A DNA stretch of 64,000 nt from an uncultured cyanobacterium (GCA_903903925.1 CAIVAU010000065.1:1-64000); one strand, 5' to 3'. Counted from the first letter of the stretch, positions 17,973 through 27,956 are shown. Notes: generated by a model not told the origin, from the sequence alone. Program-made: numbers and translations.

Positions 17973-19334
17973 ATGTTCTACCTAACTCAAGCACATGAAA
18001 TTCAAGCATTTATAACCGAACTAGCTTCGTGTCACATTCTCTGGTTAGATACAGAAGTGGCTGACTATGATACACGCTTTCCAAAATTATCTCTGATTCA
18101 GGTTTTAGCAAAATCTCATGATTTAACTGGTGATAGCGTTTATATATTAGATGTATTTAACCAACCAGACGTAGTCACATATTTTATCACTCAAATTATG
18201 GCAAATGCCAAAATTGAAAAAGTCTTTCACAACTCCAACTTTGACCTGAAGTATCTAGGTGGTATCGAAGCAAACAATGTTACTTGTACCCTCAAAATAG
18301 CAAGAAATATATCACGCAAGTGCCTAGGAACATCAGATTTAAAACTTAAAACTTTAGCCAGAGAACTCTGCAATTTTACTCAAGTGGATGCAGACGAAGG
18401 AAGAAGTGATTGGGGAAGACGACCTCTGAGCCAAAAACAGCTAAACTATGCCAAGATGGATACTGTTTATCTAGCTCAAGTACATCTGTATTTAAATAGT
18501 TGGCTAGAATCAAATGGACAGTTAACTTTACAATATGAAATGCCAGACGACTTGGATAAAAGCCATAATTTAAATTTGCCCATAGAAACAGAAAAATTTG
18601 TTAATCAACTTTCTGATTCTACACCCAAATCTTTAAGAGAAAAATGCCAACGACTTATTAACTTATCTCAAAGAAAAAACGACTTAAAAAACTATGCTCA
18701 GCAACTCGATGGCTTCACATCGAGACAAGAAAAAATTACGAATGCTATTCGAGAAATTCAGCCACTTATCATTGCGTTGAAAGCTTTTAGGCAAAGAGGT
18801 ATTATCAATTTTGAGTTAAATCAAAAAGTAGATAAATTATTAAATTTTATCACGTATACTGAAGAAAATTTTCAGAAAGATCCTAAATGGATTCTTGATA
18901 ATAATAATTTTAATGGCAAGACTTTTACTTCTGGTGTAGAAAATTTAAGAAATATACTTAGACAGAATCTCTGTCAAGCCTGGAAAAATTACCTTGCTCA
19001 ACATCTACCTAGCACGAACAAAGAAATGCTGGAAATATTTGCTGCTTTGGAGTCACTTAGACAAATTATTCAAAAAATTCGCCTTTTAGATAGACAAATA
19101 CAGGAAGTTGAATTTCCCAAAAACAGCGAAGATTTTGACAGAGTTGATAAATTAATTGAGCAATTGAGGCAAGCTTTAGAGAATCTGAGTTCTGACAAAA
19201 TACCTGAAGATGTACAAAAATTTCTCAAAGCTGCTGTTCATGAAGGAGCAACTATTGACCTCCTAACTCCGGAGGTGAAAGAATGGCTAATTCAGTACAA
19301 ACTCGCCAATTCGTTACGAATTCGATTGACTTAA
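17973..19334 (+). CDS. RNase D-like DEDDy exonuclease with coiled-coil tail (DpdI position)
   Basis: A 453-residue protein. Residues 1-180 are an RNase D/WRN-type 3'-5' exonuclease domain with all four acidic residues and the Tyr of the DEDDy class: LWLDTE (Asp26, Glu28), FHNSNFDLKYL (Asp91), and LNYAKMDTVYLA (Tyr159, Asp163). Residues about 200-440 are long charged helices, likely coiled coil (LRQIIQKIRLLDRQIQEVEF). It lacks the HRDC domain expected of housekeeping RNase D. It lies 39 bp after dpdH and 86 bp before dpdJ, so it belongs to the operon. It occupies the dpdI place, but I am not sure it is homologous to DpdI of other bacteria. Confidence 0.75.
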   Translation: MFYLTQAHEIQAFITELASCHILWLDTEVADYDTRFPKLSLIQVLAKSHDLTGDSVYILDVFNQPDVVTYFITQIMANAKIEKVFHNSNFDLKYLGGIEANNVTCTLKIARNISRKCLGTSDLKLKTLARELCNFTQVDADEGRSDWGRRPLSQKQLNYAKMDTVYLAQVHLYLNSWLESNGQLTLQYEMPDDLDKSHNLNLPIETEKFVNQLSDSTPKSLREKCQRLINLSQRKNDLKNYAQQLDGFTSRQEKITNAIREIQPLIIALKAFRQRGIINFELNQKVDKLLNFITYTEENFQKDPKWILDNNNFNGKTFTSGVENLRNILRQNLCQAWKNYLAQHLPSTNKEMLEIFAALESLRQIIQKIRLLDRQIQEVEFPKNSEDFDRVDKLIEQLRQALENLSSDKIPEDVQKFLKAAVHEGATIDLLTPEVKEWLIQYKLANSLRIRLT

Positions 19335-19420
19335 TAATACATTTATTTATCTTTTTTTAGAAAACTCCAAAAAAGCTTTCACTAGTTTTTTTATATTTAA
19401 AATTTTCAGTATGAGTTGAC

Positions 19421-22400
19421 ATGAGCAAGTTATCAATAGATACCATTCTTCAAACATTCGTAAGTTTTTTAGAAGAAAAAGAGGCAAAACTCTTAACCTG
19501 GGGAATTGTAGATGGAGGATTTATAGAAGAAGAAATTGCTGAAATTGCGGCAGATTTTCTCATTAATAATGAGCTTGATGTCGATATTTGGGATTTGATA
19601 AATGAAATGCTTGAACGGCGGTTGTTATTTGAACTTAATGTAAGAGGTCGTCGCCTTTTCCGCACCAGAATGGCAGAGGCAGTGAGACTATTTGCGCGGC
19701 TTCGTCAACTCTTTCCTAACAGTAATTGGCAAACTGCCCCTACACTGGTTGCTGATTACCGCTTGCAAATCCGTCCGAGAATTTATCCGAAAAGGGAAAT
19801 CACTCCAGAAAAAGTAATTGAACAGCTAGAGACAGACAAACTGCTAACTCCCATGCGACAAAAAGCTGTTGCAACTCTACTGAATTCACCCTCCCGTGGT
19901 GAAGTTAAACTTGCAGATTTCCAGCTACGCGCCACAAGTCGGATGCTACGGGATCTAAACAGTAGTAAAAGTCGCGGGATGATTGTTTGTGCTGGAACAG
20001 GAACGGGGAAAACTTTGGCATTTTACTTGCCAGCACTAGCGCACATGGCGAGTTTGGTAAAAAAGAATGAATATTGGAACAAGGGACTTGCCATTTATCC
20101 CCGCAATGAACTTCTTAAAGACCAATTTTCTGAAACCTACCAGGAAGCACGCCGTCTCGATGTTGTCCTTAAGGCAGAAGGTAACCGGAAAATTATCATT
20201 GGTGCGTTTTTTGGTCTAACTCCTAGAAGCATAACCTTGGAAAAGGTACAGGAGAAATGGGAATCTGAAAGTGGTGGGTTTACTTGTCCTTACCTAAGGT
20301 GTCCTAGGTGTGACGGTAAGCTGTCATGGCGACGCGTAGATGTGGAAGCTGCTAGAGAGAGACTTTGTTGTATCAACCAGTCCTGTGCGACTGTCATTCA
20401 GGAAGATGAGGTCATTCTCACACGCGATCGCATGGCAAAAACTCCCCCAGACTTGGTTTTCACAACCACAGAAATGCTAAATCGGTCTATGGGGGATTCT
20501 CGGTATGGTCATGTATTCGGCATAGCAGCAGTGAAAACGCCTCAATTAGTGTTGTTAGATGAGGTGCATACTTATACAGGCATACACGGGGCACAAGTTG
20601 CTTACCTGCTGCGGCGTTGGCAGAAAATTATTCAGAAAAAAGTTCAATTTACTGGACTTTCAGCAACACTAGAAAGTGCAGCAGAGTTTTTCAGCCAACT
20701 TACAGGTTTAAACCCTGGTTCAGTGGAGGAAATTTCTCCTAGTGAAGACCAAATTGCTGAGGGGATGGAATATCAACTGGTTCTTAGAGGCGACCCAGTA
20801 TCGGGAACAAGTCTGTTGTCTACAAGTATCCAAACGGCTATGCTGCTACGGCGCATACTTGATCCATCAGATGAACCCCCCAGTAAAGGTTTCTATGGTT
20901 CCCGTGTTTTCGCCTTCACGGATGACTTAGATGTTACCAATCGCTTATTCCACAATCTTTTGGATGCCGAAGGTCGTGATAGTTGGGGTCGTCCCTTGCG
21001 AGGACGACAACCATTAGCAGCTTTGCGGATACATAGTGCTGCTGATAGTAGAGAACGTCTAATTGCAGGGCAATCCTGGCTTTTGTGCCAAGAAATTGGT
21101 CATGGGCTAGAACTGCCTTTGAGGATTGGGCGTACCAGTTCCCAAGATAGCGGAGTTACCCCAGATACAGACGTGATTGTTGCTACTGCATCCTTGGAAG
21201 TAGGATTTAACGATCCAGAAGTTGGAGGTGTCATCCAGCACAAGGCACCACGAGATATGGCGTCGTTCCTTCAACGTAAAGGACGGGCGGGACGACGCAG
21301 AACCATGCGACCTTGGACGGTGGTAGTGCTTTCTGATTATGGACGCGATCGCATTGCCTATCAAGGCTACGATCTACTCTTTAGCCCCGTCTTAGAAAAG
21401 CGTTCTCTACCTATAGCCAACCGCTATGTCATCCGCATTCAAGCTGTTTTCACCTTTATGGACTGGGTGGCACAGCAATTAGCGACCGCTAACAAAGGAA
21501 GTGTGTGGAATGACTTTGCAGGTCAGTCTTCATACGCTAATAGCCGCCAGAAACTAGAAATAGAACTGATTAAAAACATTCTCGAAACGGAAGCTGGGGA
21601 ACGCAACTTAGAGATATACATACAATCAGCACTACACCTTACCAAGAATGAGGTCGAGGCCGTTTTTTGGGAACCGCCGAGATCATTAATGATGGCGATG
21701 CTTCCCACTTTGCTGCGCCGTCTAGAGTCTGGTTGGAAACGCCTTCCCATTCATCAAGATGAATCAGATCGGGACTACCAAACCCATGACCCATTACCGG
21801 ATTTTGTTCCCCCAAACTTATTTAGTGACCTGCTGCTACCGGAGGTAACAATTACTACGCCAGCGCAGACGCGAGGTAGCGAGGCAGATGTCCACTCCAT
21901 GCCTATCGTCCAAGCCCTGAAAACCTTTGCTCCAGGGAGAGCTACGCGCCGCTTTGGGGTGCAACATATTTATGCGACTCACTGGATTGCCCCACCAGAA
22001 TTTCAACCAGCAGAACAGCAGTTACCAGTAGAAGACTACTGCGCCGAATTTGAAGAGGTGGGAAATTTTCAGCTTTGGCAAGACGGACAAATTGTGGAGA
22101 TTCGCACTTATCGTCCTTGGGCGATTAATCCCACCCAAGTTCCAGCAGATATTTCAATCACCTCTAATGCTCAATTGGAATGGCGTAGTCAAATTATACC
22201 ACCGGATGGCAGAAGACTCGACCTACCTCAAGGTTCGCCGTGGTGCAAAATTCTTACAGAAGTTTGTTGCTTTACCCATAGTCAACAATCACCAGTAGAA
22301 GTTCGGAGATTTGCCATAGCATCCCATGCCAACATCCGCTTCCAAAGCGGTCAGGAACTTGATACCACCATTCGCTTCACTCAGCGAGAGGATGGTAGTC

Positions 22401-23947
22401 CCGCTGCTGTTGGATTTACCCAATCTGTTGATGGTCTGGTATTTCGCTTTTGTATTCCGTCCAATTTCAATATCAGCCCTAGTGACCCCAATCAAAATAA
22501 GATTCGGTCATTTCGCACAGCATATTTTCGACATCGGGTATTAACAAATACCCTCTTGTGTGAATTGACAAATGTCTTTCAACGGGAGTGGCTTTACCAA
22601 ATATACATATCAATGCTTACTGCCCGCGCCTTGGCAGACCAAATCTCCTTATCTGACGCTTTACTTGCTCTTATGGGTGAAGATATAGGTCAAGAAATGG
22701 CAAGGGTTCTAGACAATATTTTCCAGACTTTGAACGTGGAGGAAACTTTACTGGAAGAAGGGGAATCATCACCAGACCAGATGCAGGGACGGCAAAGAGT
22801 ACATGACAGATTGCTGGCACTTTGCAGTACAAACACAATCCAAACTATATTAAACGATCTTGCGTCGGTTCTCTGGTCAGAACCAGACGAGGAGTGGCAC
22901 TCCTGGGCAGCATTACGTTTTAAAGCAACCTTGGGAGGATCACTGCTGGACGCTTGTACACAGTTGTGCCCTCACTTTGACTTGGGCGACCTGATTTTGG
23001 ATATCGACCCAGGTCCCCGTCCATCGGATGCACCTACTGTTCCAGAGGGGGTGGAAGAAATTTGGATTACTGAGTCCACCATTGGTGGTGGAGGGGTGAT
23101 TGAAGAAATTTTGCGCCGCTATGCAGCCGACCCTGCAAATTTTTTCCGGTTGGCGGGGAGTGCGTTAGAGGCTTCAGATTTTGAGATTGTAGACTTGGAA
23201 CTTACCCGGTTACTGGAGTTAACCAAAACAAGTGTTGAGGTTGCCGATGCGATGGGGGATGTGCGGTTGGCACAGGGATATGGTGAATTGAAACAAGCAA
23301 GCGATTACCTCCGCAAAGTCCTGTCCTCTCAAGGTATCTTGGTAACGCATCCCGTCATGACTGCCATTAACGCACGGGTTTTGCGTCCTGGAAGTAACCC
23401 GGAAACTGATCAGATCCTGCTGGATTTGATTTGTTTGTGGCATGAAGAAGAAGAACGGTTAGGTAGTGAGATTGATGTACGGGTTTTTGCCTATGTCGTG
23501 AGTCATGATGACCAGTTGGATCGGGCATTGTTGCATCTTGGAGGAGTGCAACCTAACCCCTATTGGCGGTTTCAAGTGATTTATGGGCTGTTATGGGCGA
23601 GGGGGAATATAGTGCGATCGCGTGCTTTATCTTCTTACAATCCCTTTGCCATGCTTCCGGATGCAGATAGAGAACTGTTGCTGGATGTGTTGCAGGTGGG
23701 CGATCGTACAGTTTGGCTAAATCACGCTAACTGGTGGGAACAGGTAGAGGAGGCATTTAGAAGTGGTGCATCGGTTTCGCTGATAGCATGTCCGAATGCG
23801 AGGGAAGATTTGAAGTTAGCGATTTTGAGTTTGGCAGTAGAACCGATTGAACTTGGGTTTTTGCAGGTTTACCCGTTGGTAGAAGGTGTGCAACGGCATC
23901 CGCAGGGCTTTACTGTAAGGTTGCGGGTGCGGGAGATGGTGCAGTAA
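19421..23947 (+). CDS. dpdJ: DpdJ, large DEAD/DEAH-like helicase, copy 1
   Basis: A 1508-residue SF2 helicase. Motif I is GTGTGKT (192-198), motif II is DEVH in LVLLDEVHTYTG, motif III is GLSATLE, and motif VI is QRKGRAGRR. Between motifs I and II sits a Cys-rich insertion (CPYLRCPRCDGKL, then CCINQSC), probably a zinc ribbon. The C-terminal 800 residues have no motif I know. It is followed by a small-protein/HNH pair and then dpdK. A second homologue with the same layout lies at 30632-35593. Its role is inferred as the motor of the restriction part of the Dpd system. Confidence 0.86.
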   Translation: MSKLSIDTILQTFVSFLEEKEAKLLTWGIVDGGFIEEEIAEIAADFLINNELDVDIWDLINEMLERRLLFELNVRGRRLFRTRMAEAVRLFARLRQLFPNSNWQTAPTLVADYRLQIRPRIYPKREITPEKVIEQLETDKLLTPMRQKAVATLLNSPSRGEVKLADFQLRATSRMLRDLNSSKSRGMIVCAGTGTGKTLAFYLPALAHMASLVKKNEYWNKGLAIYPRNELLKDQFSETYQEARRLDVVLKAEGNRKIIIGAFFGLTPRSITLEKVQEKWESESGGFTCPYLRCPRCDGKLSWRRVDVEAARERLCCINQSCATVIQEDEVILTRDRMAKTPPDLVFTTTEMLNRSMGDSRYGHVFGIAAVKTPQLVLLDEVHTYTGIHGAQVAYLLRRWQKIIQKKVQFTGLSATLESAAEFFSQLTGLNPGSVEEISPSEDQIAEGMEYQLVLRGDPVSGTSLLSTSIQTAMLLRRILDPSDEPPSKGFYGSRVFAFTDDLDVTNRLFHNLLDAEGRDSWGRPLRGRQPLAALRIHSAADSRERLIAGQSWLLCQEIGHGLELPLRIGRTSSQDSGVTPDTDVIVATASLEVGFNDPEVGGVIQHKAPRDMASFLQRKGRAGRRRTMRPWTVVVLSDYGRDRIAYQGYDLLFSPVLEKRSLPIANRYVIRIQAVFTFMDWVAQQLATANKGSVWNDFAGQSSYANSRQKLEIELIKNILETEAGERNLEIYIQSALHLTKNEVEAVFWEPPRSLMMAMLPTLLRRLESGWKRLPIHQDESDRDYQTHDPLPDFVPPNLFSDLLLPEVTITTPAQTRGSEADVHSMPIVQALKTFAPGRATRRFGVQHIYATHWIAPPEFQPAEQQLPVEDYCAEFEEVGNFQLWQDGQIVEIRTYRPWAINPTQVPADISITSNAQLEWRSQIIPPDGRRLDLPQGSPWCKILTEVCCFTHSQQSPVEVRRFAIASHANIRFQSGQELDTTIRFTQREDGSPAAVGFTQSVDGLVFRFCIPSNFNISPSDPNQNKIRSFRTAYFRHRVLTNTLLCELTNVFQREWLYQIYISMLTARALADQISLSDALLALMGEDIGQEMARVLDNIFQTLNVEETLLEEGESSPDQMQGRQRVHDRLLALCSTNTIQTILNDLASVLWSEPDEEWHSWAALRFKATLGGSLLDACTQLCPHFDLGDLILDIDPGPRPSDAPTVPEGVEEIWITESTIGGGGVIEEILRRYAADPANFFRLAGSALEASDFEIVDLELTRLLELTKTSVEVADAMGDVRLAQGYGELKQASDYLRKVLSSQGILVTHPVMTAINARVLRPGSNPETDQILLDLICLWHEEEERLGSEIDVRVFAYVVSHDDQLDRALLHLGGVQPNPYWRFQVIYGLLWARGNIVRSRALSSYNPFAMLPDADRELLLDVLQVGDRTVWLNHANWWEQVEEAFRSGASVSLIACPNAREDLKLAILSLAVEPIELGFLQVYPLVEGVQRHPQGFTVRLRVREMVQ

Positions 23948-24108
23948 GGAATTTCACTTAAATTTAGATAAATCTTGTTCCTGATAAAATAGTATTTTTT
24001 ATCCCGAATGTTTGCTAGGTAATATCCTGATTTACCTCCATTAATTCGGAACAATTCAATTACCAATTAATTGAGGCATAATAGAACCGAAGGCACTGTA
24101 AAGACACA
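23948..24108. other. gap between dpdJ and the small-protein/HNH pair
   Basis: This 161-base AT-rich gap is the largest inside the J-K-D run, so the following pair may have its own promoter. I see no strong hairpin. Confidence 0.35.
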
Positions 24109-24429
24109 ATGACTACTCAATTGATGGTTCAACCCTCATCCTTAATATCTTCTGGTATCAGGATGAGTGAATTCGGTGATCTTTATCTTTTTAAATTTAC
24201 CACAGAACTACAGTCTCGCTTTGAGGAACTGTTGGAGAAGAAAAAAGCTGATGCACTCACTTCTGAAGAAGAAGCTGAATATGTAGGCATCTCCGAATTA
24301 GAGCGAATATTTACCTTGATTAATGCTCAACTAGCAGCAAAAAGTAAATGGTGTCCGAGCAAACTCGAAGACTTGTCAGACAACGAGCCAGATACCTCTG
24401 CGAATACTGCCATTCTCCAGAATACTTGA
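24109..24429 (+). CDS. small acidic protein preceding an HNH nuclease gene
   Basis: A 106-residue acidic protein with the core MTTQLMVQPSS, LYLFKFTTELQSRFEELLEKKKA, and EEAEYVGISELERIFTLINAQLAAK. The same protein recurs at 27658-27897. Both precede HNH sequence, so this is a conserved partner, perhaps an antitoxin or nuclease-binding protein; that is inference. The last 27 codons overlap the HNH gene in another frame, and the paralogue stops just after the common core, so this tail is probably not functional. Confidence 0.7.
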   Translation: MTTQLMVQPSSLISSGIRMSEFGDLYLFKFTTELQSRFEELLEKKKADALTSEEEAEYVGISELERIFTLINAQLAAKSKWCPSKLEDLSDNEPDTSANTAILQNT

Positions 24430-24794
24430 GTCCGGATCGTTTTACTATTGACCATATCATGCCACAGTCTCTGGGTGGCGTTGATGAACTGGATAATTTG
24501 GCCCTAGCTTGCCATAGGTGTAATGAGCGTCATTATAATTTCATCGTGGGTATTGACCCCAAAACCCAAGAACAAGTCCCTCTATTTAATTCCCGTCAGC
24601 AACAGTGGTCTGACCATTTTATCTGGACAAAGGACGGGACAAAAATTTTAGGCACAACCCCTATAGGTAGAGCCACTTGCGTTCGCCTGGACTTCAATGA
24701 TGAACGTCGTGATGAGCCTTCCATTCAAACGGCTCGTCGTTTTTGGGTAGAAGCGGGTTGGCATCCACCTCAGTCCGATCCTCGTCAAAAATGA
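24348..24794 (+). CDS. HNH endonuclease
   Basis: A 148-residue HNH nuclease. The zinc and active-site pattern is clear: CEYC, IDHIMPQSLGGVDELDNLALACHRCNERH, so two CxxC knuckles flank the DH of the His-metal motif. The start at 24348 lies inside the preceding gene (82-bp overlap in another frame). The stop is 6 bp before dpdK. Placement between dpdJ and dpdK suggests it supplies or adds to the cutting activity of the module. A 20-codon relic of a sister gene lies at 27894. Confidence 0.85.
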   Translation: MVSEQTRRLVRQRARYLCEYCHSPEYLSPDRFTIDHIMPQSLGGVDELDNLALACHRCNERHYNFIVGIDPKTQEQVPLFNSRQQQWSDHFIWTKDGTKILGTTPIGRATCVRLDFNDERRDEPSIQTARRFWVEAGWHPPQSDPRQK

Positions 24795-24800
24795 GATAAA

Positions 24801-25310
24801 ATGCCTCCCCGATACATCCACTCTCGCCTTTCCCGCGAAATCCCTGATTTACTCTCATCAATTTTTATCGCCGAACTCATTACTCCCAGTCAATGTGTAT
24901 GGCTTGTCTCTCCCTGGATATCCGACATCCCAGTTATCGATAACACCGCCAACACTTTCCTCTGCTTAGAACCCTCTTGGAGTCGCTCCCGTATTCGCCT
25001 CTCCCAAGTCCTTACTACCCTAGCTGAACATGGAACAACTGTACATATCGCTACCCGTCCCGACTCTCACAACCATAGTTTTCTTGACACCATAAAAACA
25101 AGAACTGACGGTAGATGCCATATTCACATTAGCGAAGAACTACATACAAAAGGTATCCTGGGAGACGGGTATTATCTTGCTGGTTCAATGAATTTTACCT
25201 TTAATGGTATTATGGTCAACGAGGAAGCCGTAACCTACGAGACATCACCAGAAGTCATTGCTGAACAACAGGTGATTTTCACTAACCGTTGGGGATGGGT
25301 GGAGCTATGA
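24801..25310 (+). CDS. dpdK: DpdK, phospholipase D-like nuclease, copy 1
   Basis: A 169-residue protein with one PLD/HKD motif: His115 and Lys117 in LHTKGILGDGYY, then Ser129 and Asn131 in AGSMNFTFNG. Single-HKD proteins of this type dimerise to form a nuclease site. The N-terminal WLVSPWISDIPVID is also seen in the second copy at 35590 (IISPWVTNF). The final Asp/Glu of a classic HKD is less clear. It overlaps the next gene by 4 bp at ATG 25307. Its likely role is cutting DNA lacking the 7-deazaguanine mark. Confidence 0.83.
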   Translation: MPPRYIHSRLSREIPDLLSSIFIAELITPSQCVWLVSPWISDIPVIDNTANTFLCLEPSWSRSRIRLSQVLTTLAEHGTTVHIATRPDSHNHSFLDTIKTRTDGRCHIHISEELHTKGILGDGYYLAGSMNFTFNGIMVNEEAVTYETSPEVIAEQQVIFTNRWGWVEL

Positions 25311-27574
25311 CTAATTCTACCAATGCTGATGTCCACCACTTCCTAGAGGCGTTCTTTGGCACAGGCAATAAATTTGACTTGGGAAAGGTTGAACGTGGCG
25401 AAGGCAAACAAGCAAAAATCCTTCCTTGGGTGGAGTTGCTGACCCAAGGCGAACCTCAGCCAACAATTCTTCCCCGTTGGTGCGAAGAGGTTGTAGATTG
25501 GTATGGCATTGCCTTTTCGGAACGCCAATTACGCCGTTTGAGTGAAGAATTAATGGCGTTTGTTGGTCCCACATATTCCACATTTCGAGGACAAAGAGCG
25601 CAGCTAAACCTGCAGGACCCTATAGAATTAGCGGTTTACGAATTTACCGGGGGTGCTGCGGTCAAATTGTGTGGAGAGGCAACCGAGGTGTGGGAAGCGT
25701 TAGAACGTATGCGTCGGGTGAGTAAGAGACGTGTGAAGATGATCGCAGAAATTCCTCGTCCCACAGGTCGGGTACTGCGCGACTTCTTTATGGCACTGCA
25801 AGCAGGCGATCGCATTTCTGCCGAAAACTCACTGCAATACCTTGTAGACCAACATCGCCTGGATGCACTGAATCTCCTGTTTTTGCGGGTGCAACTCTTG
25901 GCAGAACTACAGCAATGGAACGAACTGCTGACTCTCCACGAACTGAGCAATCTTTTGCAGGTACGCCGACCCTTTGCCGTCACTCAGGCTCTACTTCAAG
26001 CAGTTTACCACACTGAACTGCAACGGTTTGAGGACAAGAATGCCCTCACCAGTGCCGTAGCGTATTTCCGAGAAGTCATTTTCCCTCATTACAGCAATCT
26101 TTTCACTGTCCGTGCTGGCAGTAAACTCCCGGAAGTGTTGAAGTTATTCATGCTGTTGGCGGTGGGTGGAGAACCACCGCGACCTGCTCTCAGGGACGAA
26201 CTGCTGGCAACTCCGGGAGTCGAGGAGTCTCACCGCCACTACCTGCAAAGGTTGGCTGCACTACTACCCGATGCTACCCCTCCTAGGGAGGGCGACAGGG
26301 TGCAACAAGCTGAACATCTCTCTAAAGACGGAGATTTTGACCAAGCGTTTTCATTGCTTTGTGATACTCCACTGTCAAAAGAAAAAGTTCGCTTGCTCCT
26401 CCAGTGCGCCTACGAATTGCAAACCTTGGCAGTGGAAAAAGCTGCGTTGCAAGCCTTTGACAATCTCACTGCTGATGAGCAAAAAGCCTTGTTGAAAGTA
26501 CGGTGGAACCAAGATTATCTGACCCAACTGCGGGGCACTCAGGAAGCAACAGATGAAGACACAGTTCCATCGAATTGGCTAGAGTGGTTGTTGCAATTGG
26601 ACAAACAGCCAAGTTGGGAACGAGCTCTATACACTGCACGCCAAGGGTCTGCCGAGTGGGATGTAACTAGCTTACTTACCCAACCACAAGCAGTGGCAGA
26701 ATTTGACGAATTGTTAGATAAAGTAGGCTCAAAAGCTGAATCTGTTCTGCACAATGCCCTTCCTTACTTGCTGGCATTTTTTCAGAAAGATGATCAATTT
26801 CCCCGTTGCGAGTTCCTTACCCTTTATCACTCTTTGCTAGAATTACTAGTCCTTAGTACAGAGGGTGGAGATGCTGATTTAGTTTTGTTCAATGATTTAG
26901 CGATCGCCCTTTTAACCCTAGGAGTTGATGCTGCAAAATATACTGAGATTGTAGACTATGCTTTAGAACTCTGGCATCGCTTTGCTTCTCCCAAAAAGGT
27001 TGATTGGGTACTTGACCTGCTTGATGTGCTGATATTGTACCCTTGTGCGGTTCCCCAGAAGCGATCGCAATTCGTCTTTGCCGTAGCTGAAAAATTGCGT
27101 CGCATTACTGGACGCATTGATGAAGATCAATGGGGAATTTTCCGATCTTTAATTAAAGACTTAAACCTAGAAGAAACGCTCCGAGATTTGCTTGGTGAAC
27201 AAGCAAGTTTGGTGAAGCCAAGCTTTGAGGATGAGCAGAATATTTTTCAAAAACTGAAGGGCAAATCAGTGCTGATTTACACCCTGACAGAATCTGCAGC
27301 AATCAGGGTGAAAAGTATTTTAGAAACCGCTTGCCGAGAGGTTAAAGTTTATCTCAGCTATGATAAGGGTGGTAATGATCGGCTGCGTCAGTGGGTAAGA
27401 AACTCTGATATTGTTGTGATGGTAACAGCTAGTGCCAAACATGCCGCCACAGGTTTTATCGAAGTAAATCGTCCGTCACATCTTGCCCCTATTCTGTTGG
27501 TTAATAGTAAAGGCAGTGCAAGTTTGTTGCGGGTGATACGGGAGTATCTAGCTGCGTCAGGAATCAAGGGCTAA
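25307..27574 (+). CDS. DpdD-like helical-repeat protein with C-terminal DUF2325-like domain, copy 1
   Basis: A 755-residue protein. The N-terminal 100 residues are specific (LPRWCEEVVDWYGIAFSE). The middle, about residues 180-640, is alpha-helical with TPR-like spacing. The last 110 residues (GKSVLIYTLTESAAIRVKSIL, NSDIVVMVTASAKHAATGF, GSASLLRVIREYL) follow the DUF2325 pattern. The start at 25307 gives an ATGA overlap with dpdK; the in-frame start at 25289 is less likely. The end-domain is shared with the protein at 36114-38315. The DpdD name is tentative; the function is unknown to me. Confidence 0.68.
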   Translation: MTNSTNADVHHFLEAFFGTGNKFDLGKVERGEGKQAKILPWVELLTQGEPQPTILPRWCEEVVDWYGIAFSERQLRRLSEELMAFVGPTYSTFRGQRAQLNLQDPIELAVYEFTGGAAVKLCGEATEVWEALERMRRVSKRRVKMIAEIPRPTGRVLRDFFMALQAGDRISAENSLQYLVDQHRLDALNLLFLRVQLLAELQQWNELLTLHELSNLLQVRRPFAVTQALLQAVYHTELQRFEDKNALTSAVAYFREVIFPHYSNLFTVRAGSKLPEVLKLFMLLAVGGEPPRPALRDELLATPGVEESHRHYLQRLAALLPDATPPREGDRVQQAEHLSKDGDFDQAFSLLCDTPLSKEKVRLLLQCAYELQTLAVEKAALQAFDNLTADEQKALLKVRWNQDYLTQLRGTQEATDEDTVPSNWLEWLLQLDKQPSWERALYTARQGSAEWDVTSLLTQPQAVAEFDELLDKVGSKAESVLHNALPYLLAFFQKDDQFPRCEFLTLYHSLLELLVLSTEGGDADLVLFNDLAIALLTLGVDAAKYTEIVDYALELWHRFASPKKVDWVLDLLDVLILYPCAVPQKRSQFVFAVAEKLRRITGRIDEDQWGIFRSLIKDLNLEETLRDLLGEQASLVKPSFEDEQNIFQKLKGKSVLIYTLTESAAIRVKSILETACREVKVYLSYDKGGNDRLRQWVRNSDIVVMVTASAKHAATGFIEVNRPSHLAPILLVNSKGSASLLRVIREYLAASGIKG

Positions 27575-27657
27575 GAATAAGTTAGTCACAATACGAGAGC
27601 GGCGCTCATACTATTGTAATCTGTTATCATTCAGGCAAAGCATGATTGGAATCAGCA

Positions 27658-27897
27658 ATGGTTACAGAGTTAATGGTGCAACCCTCTTACTGGGTGGAAA
27701 CCGGTATCACTGTAGAAATAGTAAGAGGCTTGAAGCTGTTTAAATTCACAGAGGTGCTACAGGATCGCTTTGAGGAGCTAATTGAATTGTACAAGCAGGA
27801 TCAGCTTACAGGTGAGGAAGACGCAGAGCTAAAAGGCTTGGCAGAACTGGATCGAATTTTTACCTTGCTAAATGCTCGCACGATCGCTGATGCATGA
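27658..27897 (+). CDS. small acidic protein, paralogue of the one at 24109
   Basis: A 79-residue protein: MVTELMVQPSYW, LKLFKFTEVLQDRFEELIELYKQ, EEDAELKGLAELDRIFTLLNAR. It aligns along its length with the 24109 protein. ATG 27658 is chosen because it matches the paralogue's start; the TTG at 27646 would add four residues. Its HNH partner has been cut off (next entry), so it is probably an orphan. Confidence 0.72.
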   Translation: MVTELMVQPSYWVETGITVEIVRGLKLFKFTEVLQDRFEELIELYKQDQLTGEEDAELKGLAELDRIFTLLNARTIADA

Positions 27898-27956
27898 GAA
27901 TCAATTCCAAGACTTGCCAGCTCGTGCCTCAGCGTGCAAATTACCTGTGTGATTAA
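27894..27956 (+). pseudogene. N-terminal stub of an HNH endonuclease
   Basis: Twenty codons, MRINSKTCQLVPQRANYLCD, then a stop. LVPQRANYLCD matches LVRQRARYLCEYC at the start of the intact HNH nuclease (24348). The match ends where the leftward XRE gene begins, so the remainder was removed when the toxin-antitoxin-like pair arrived. It overlaps the small upstream gene by 4 bp. Confidence 0.8.
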
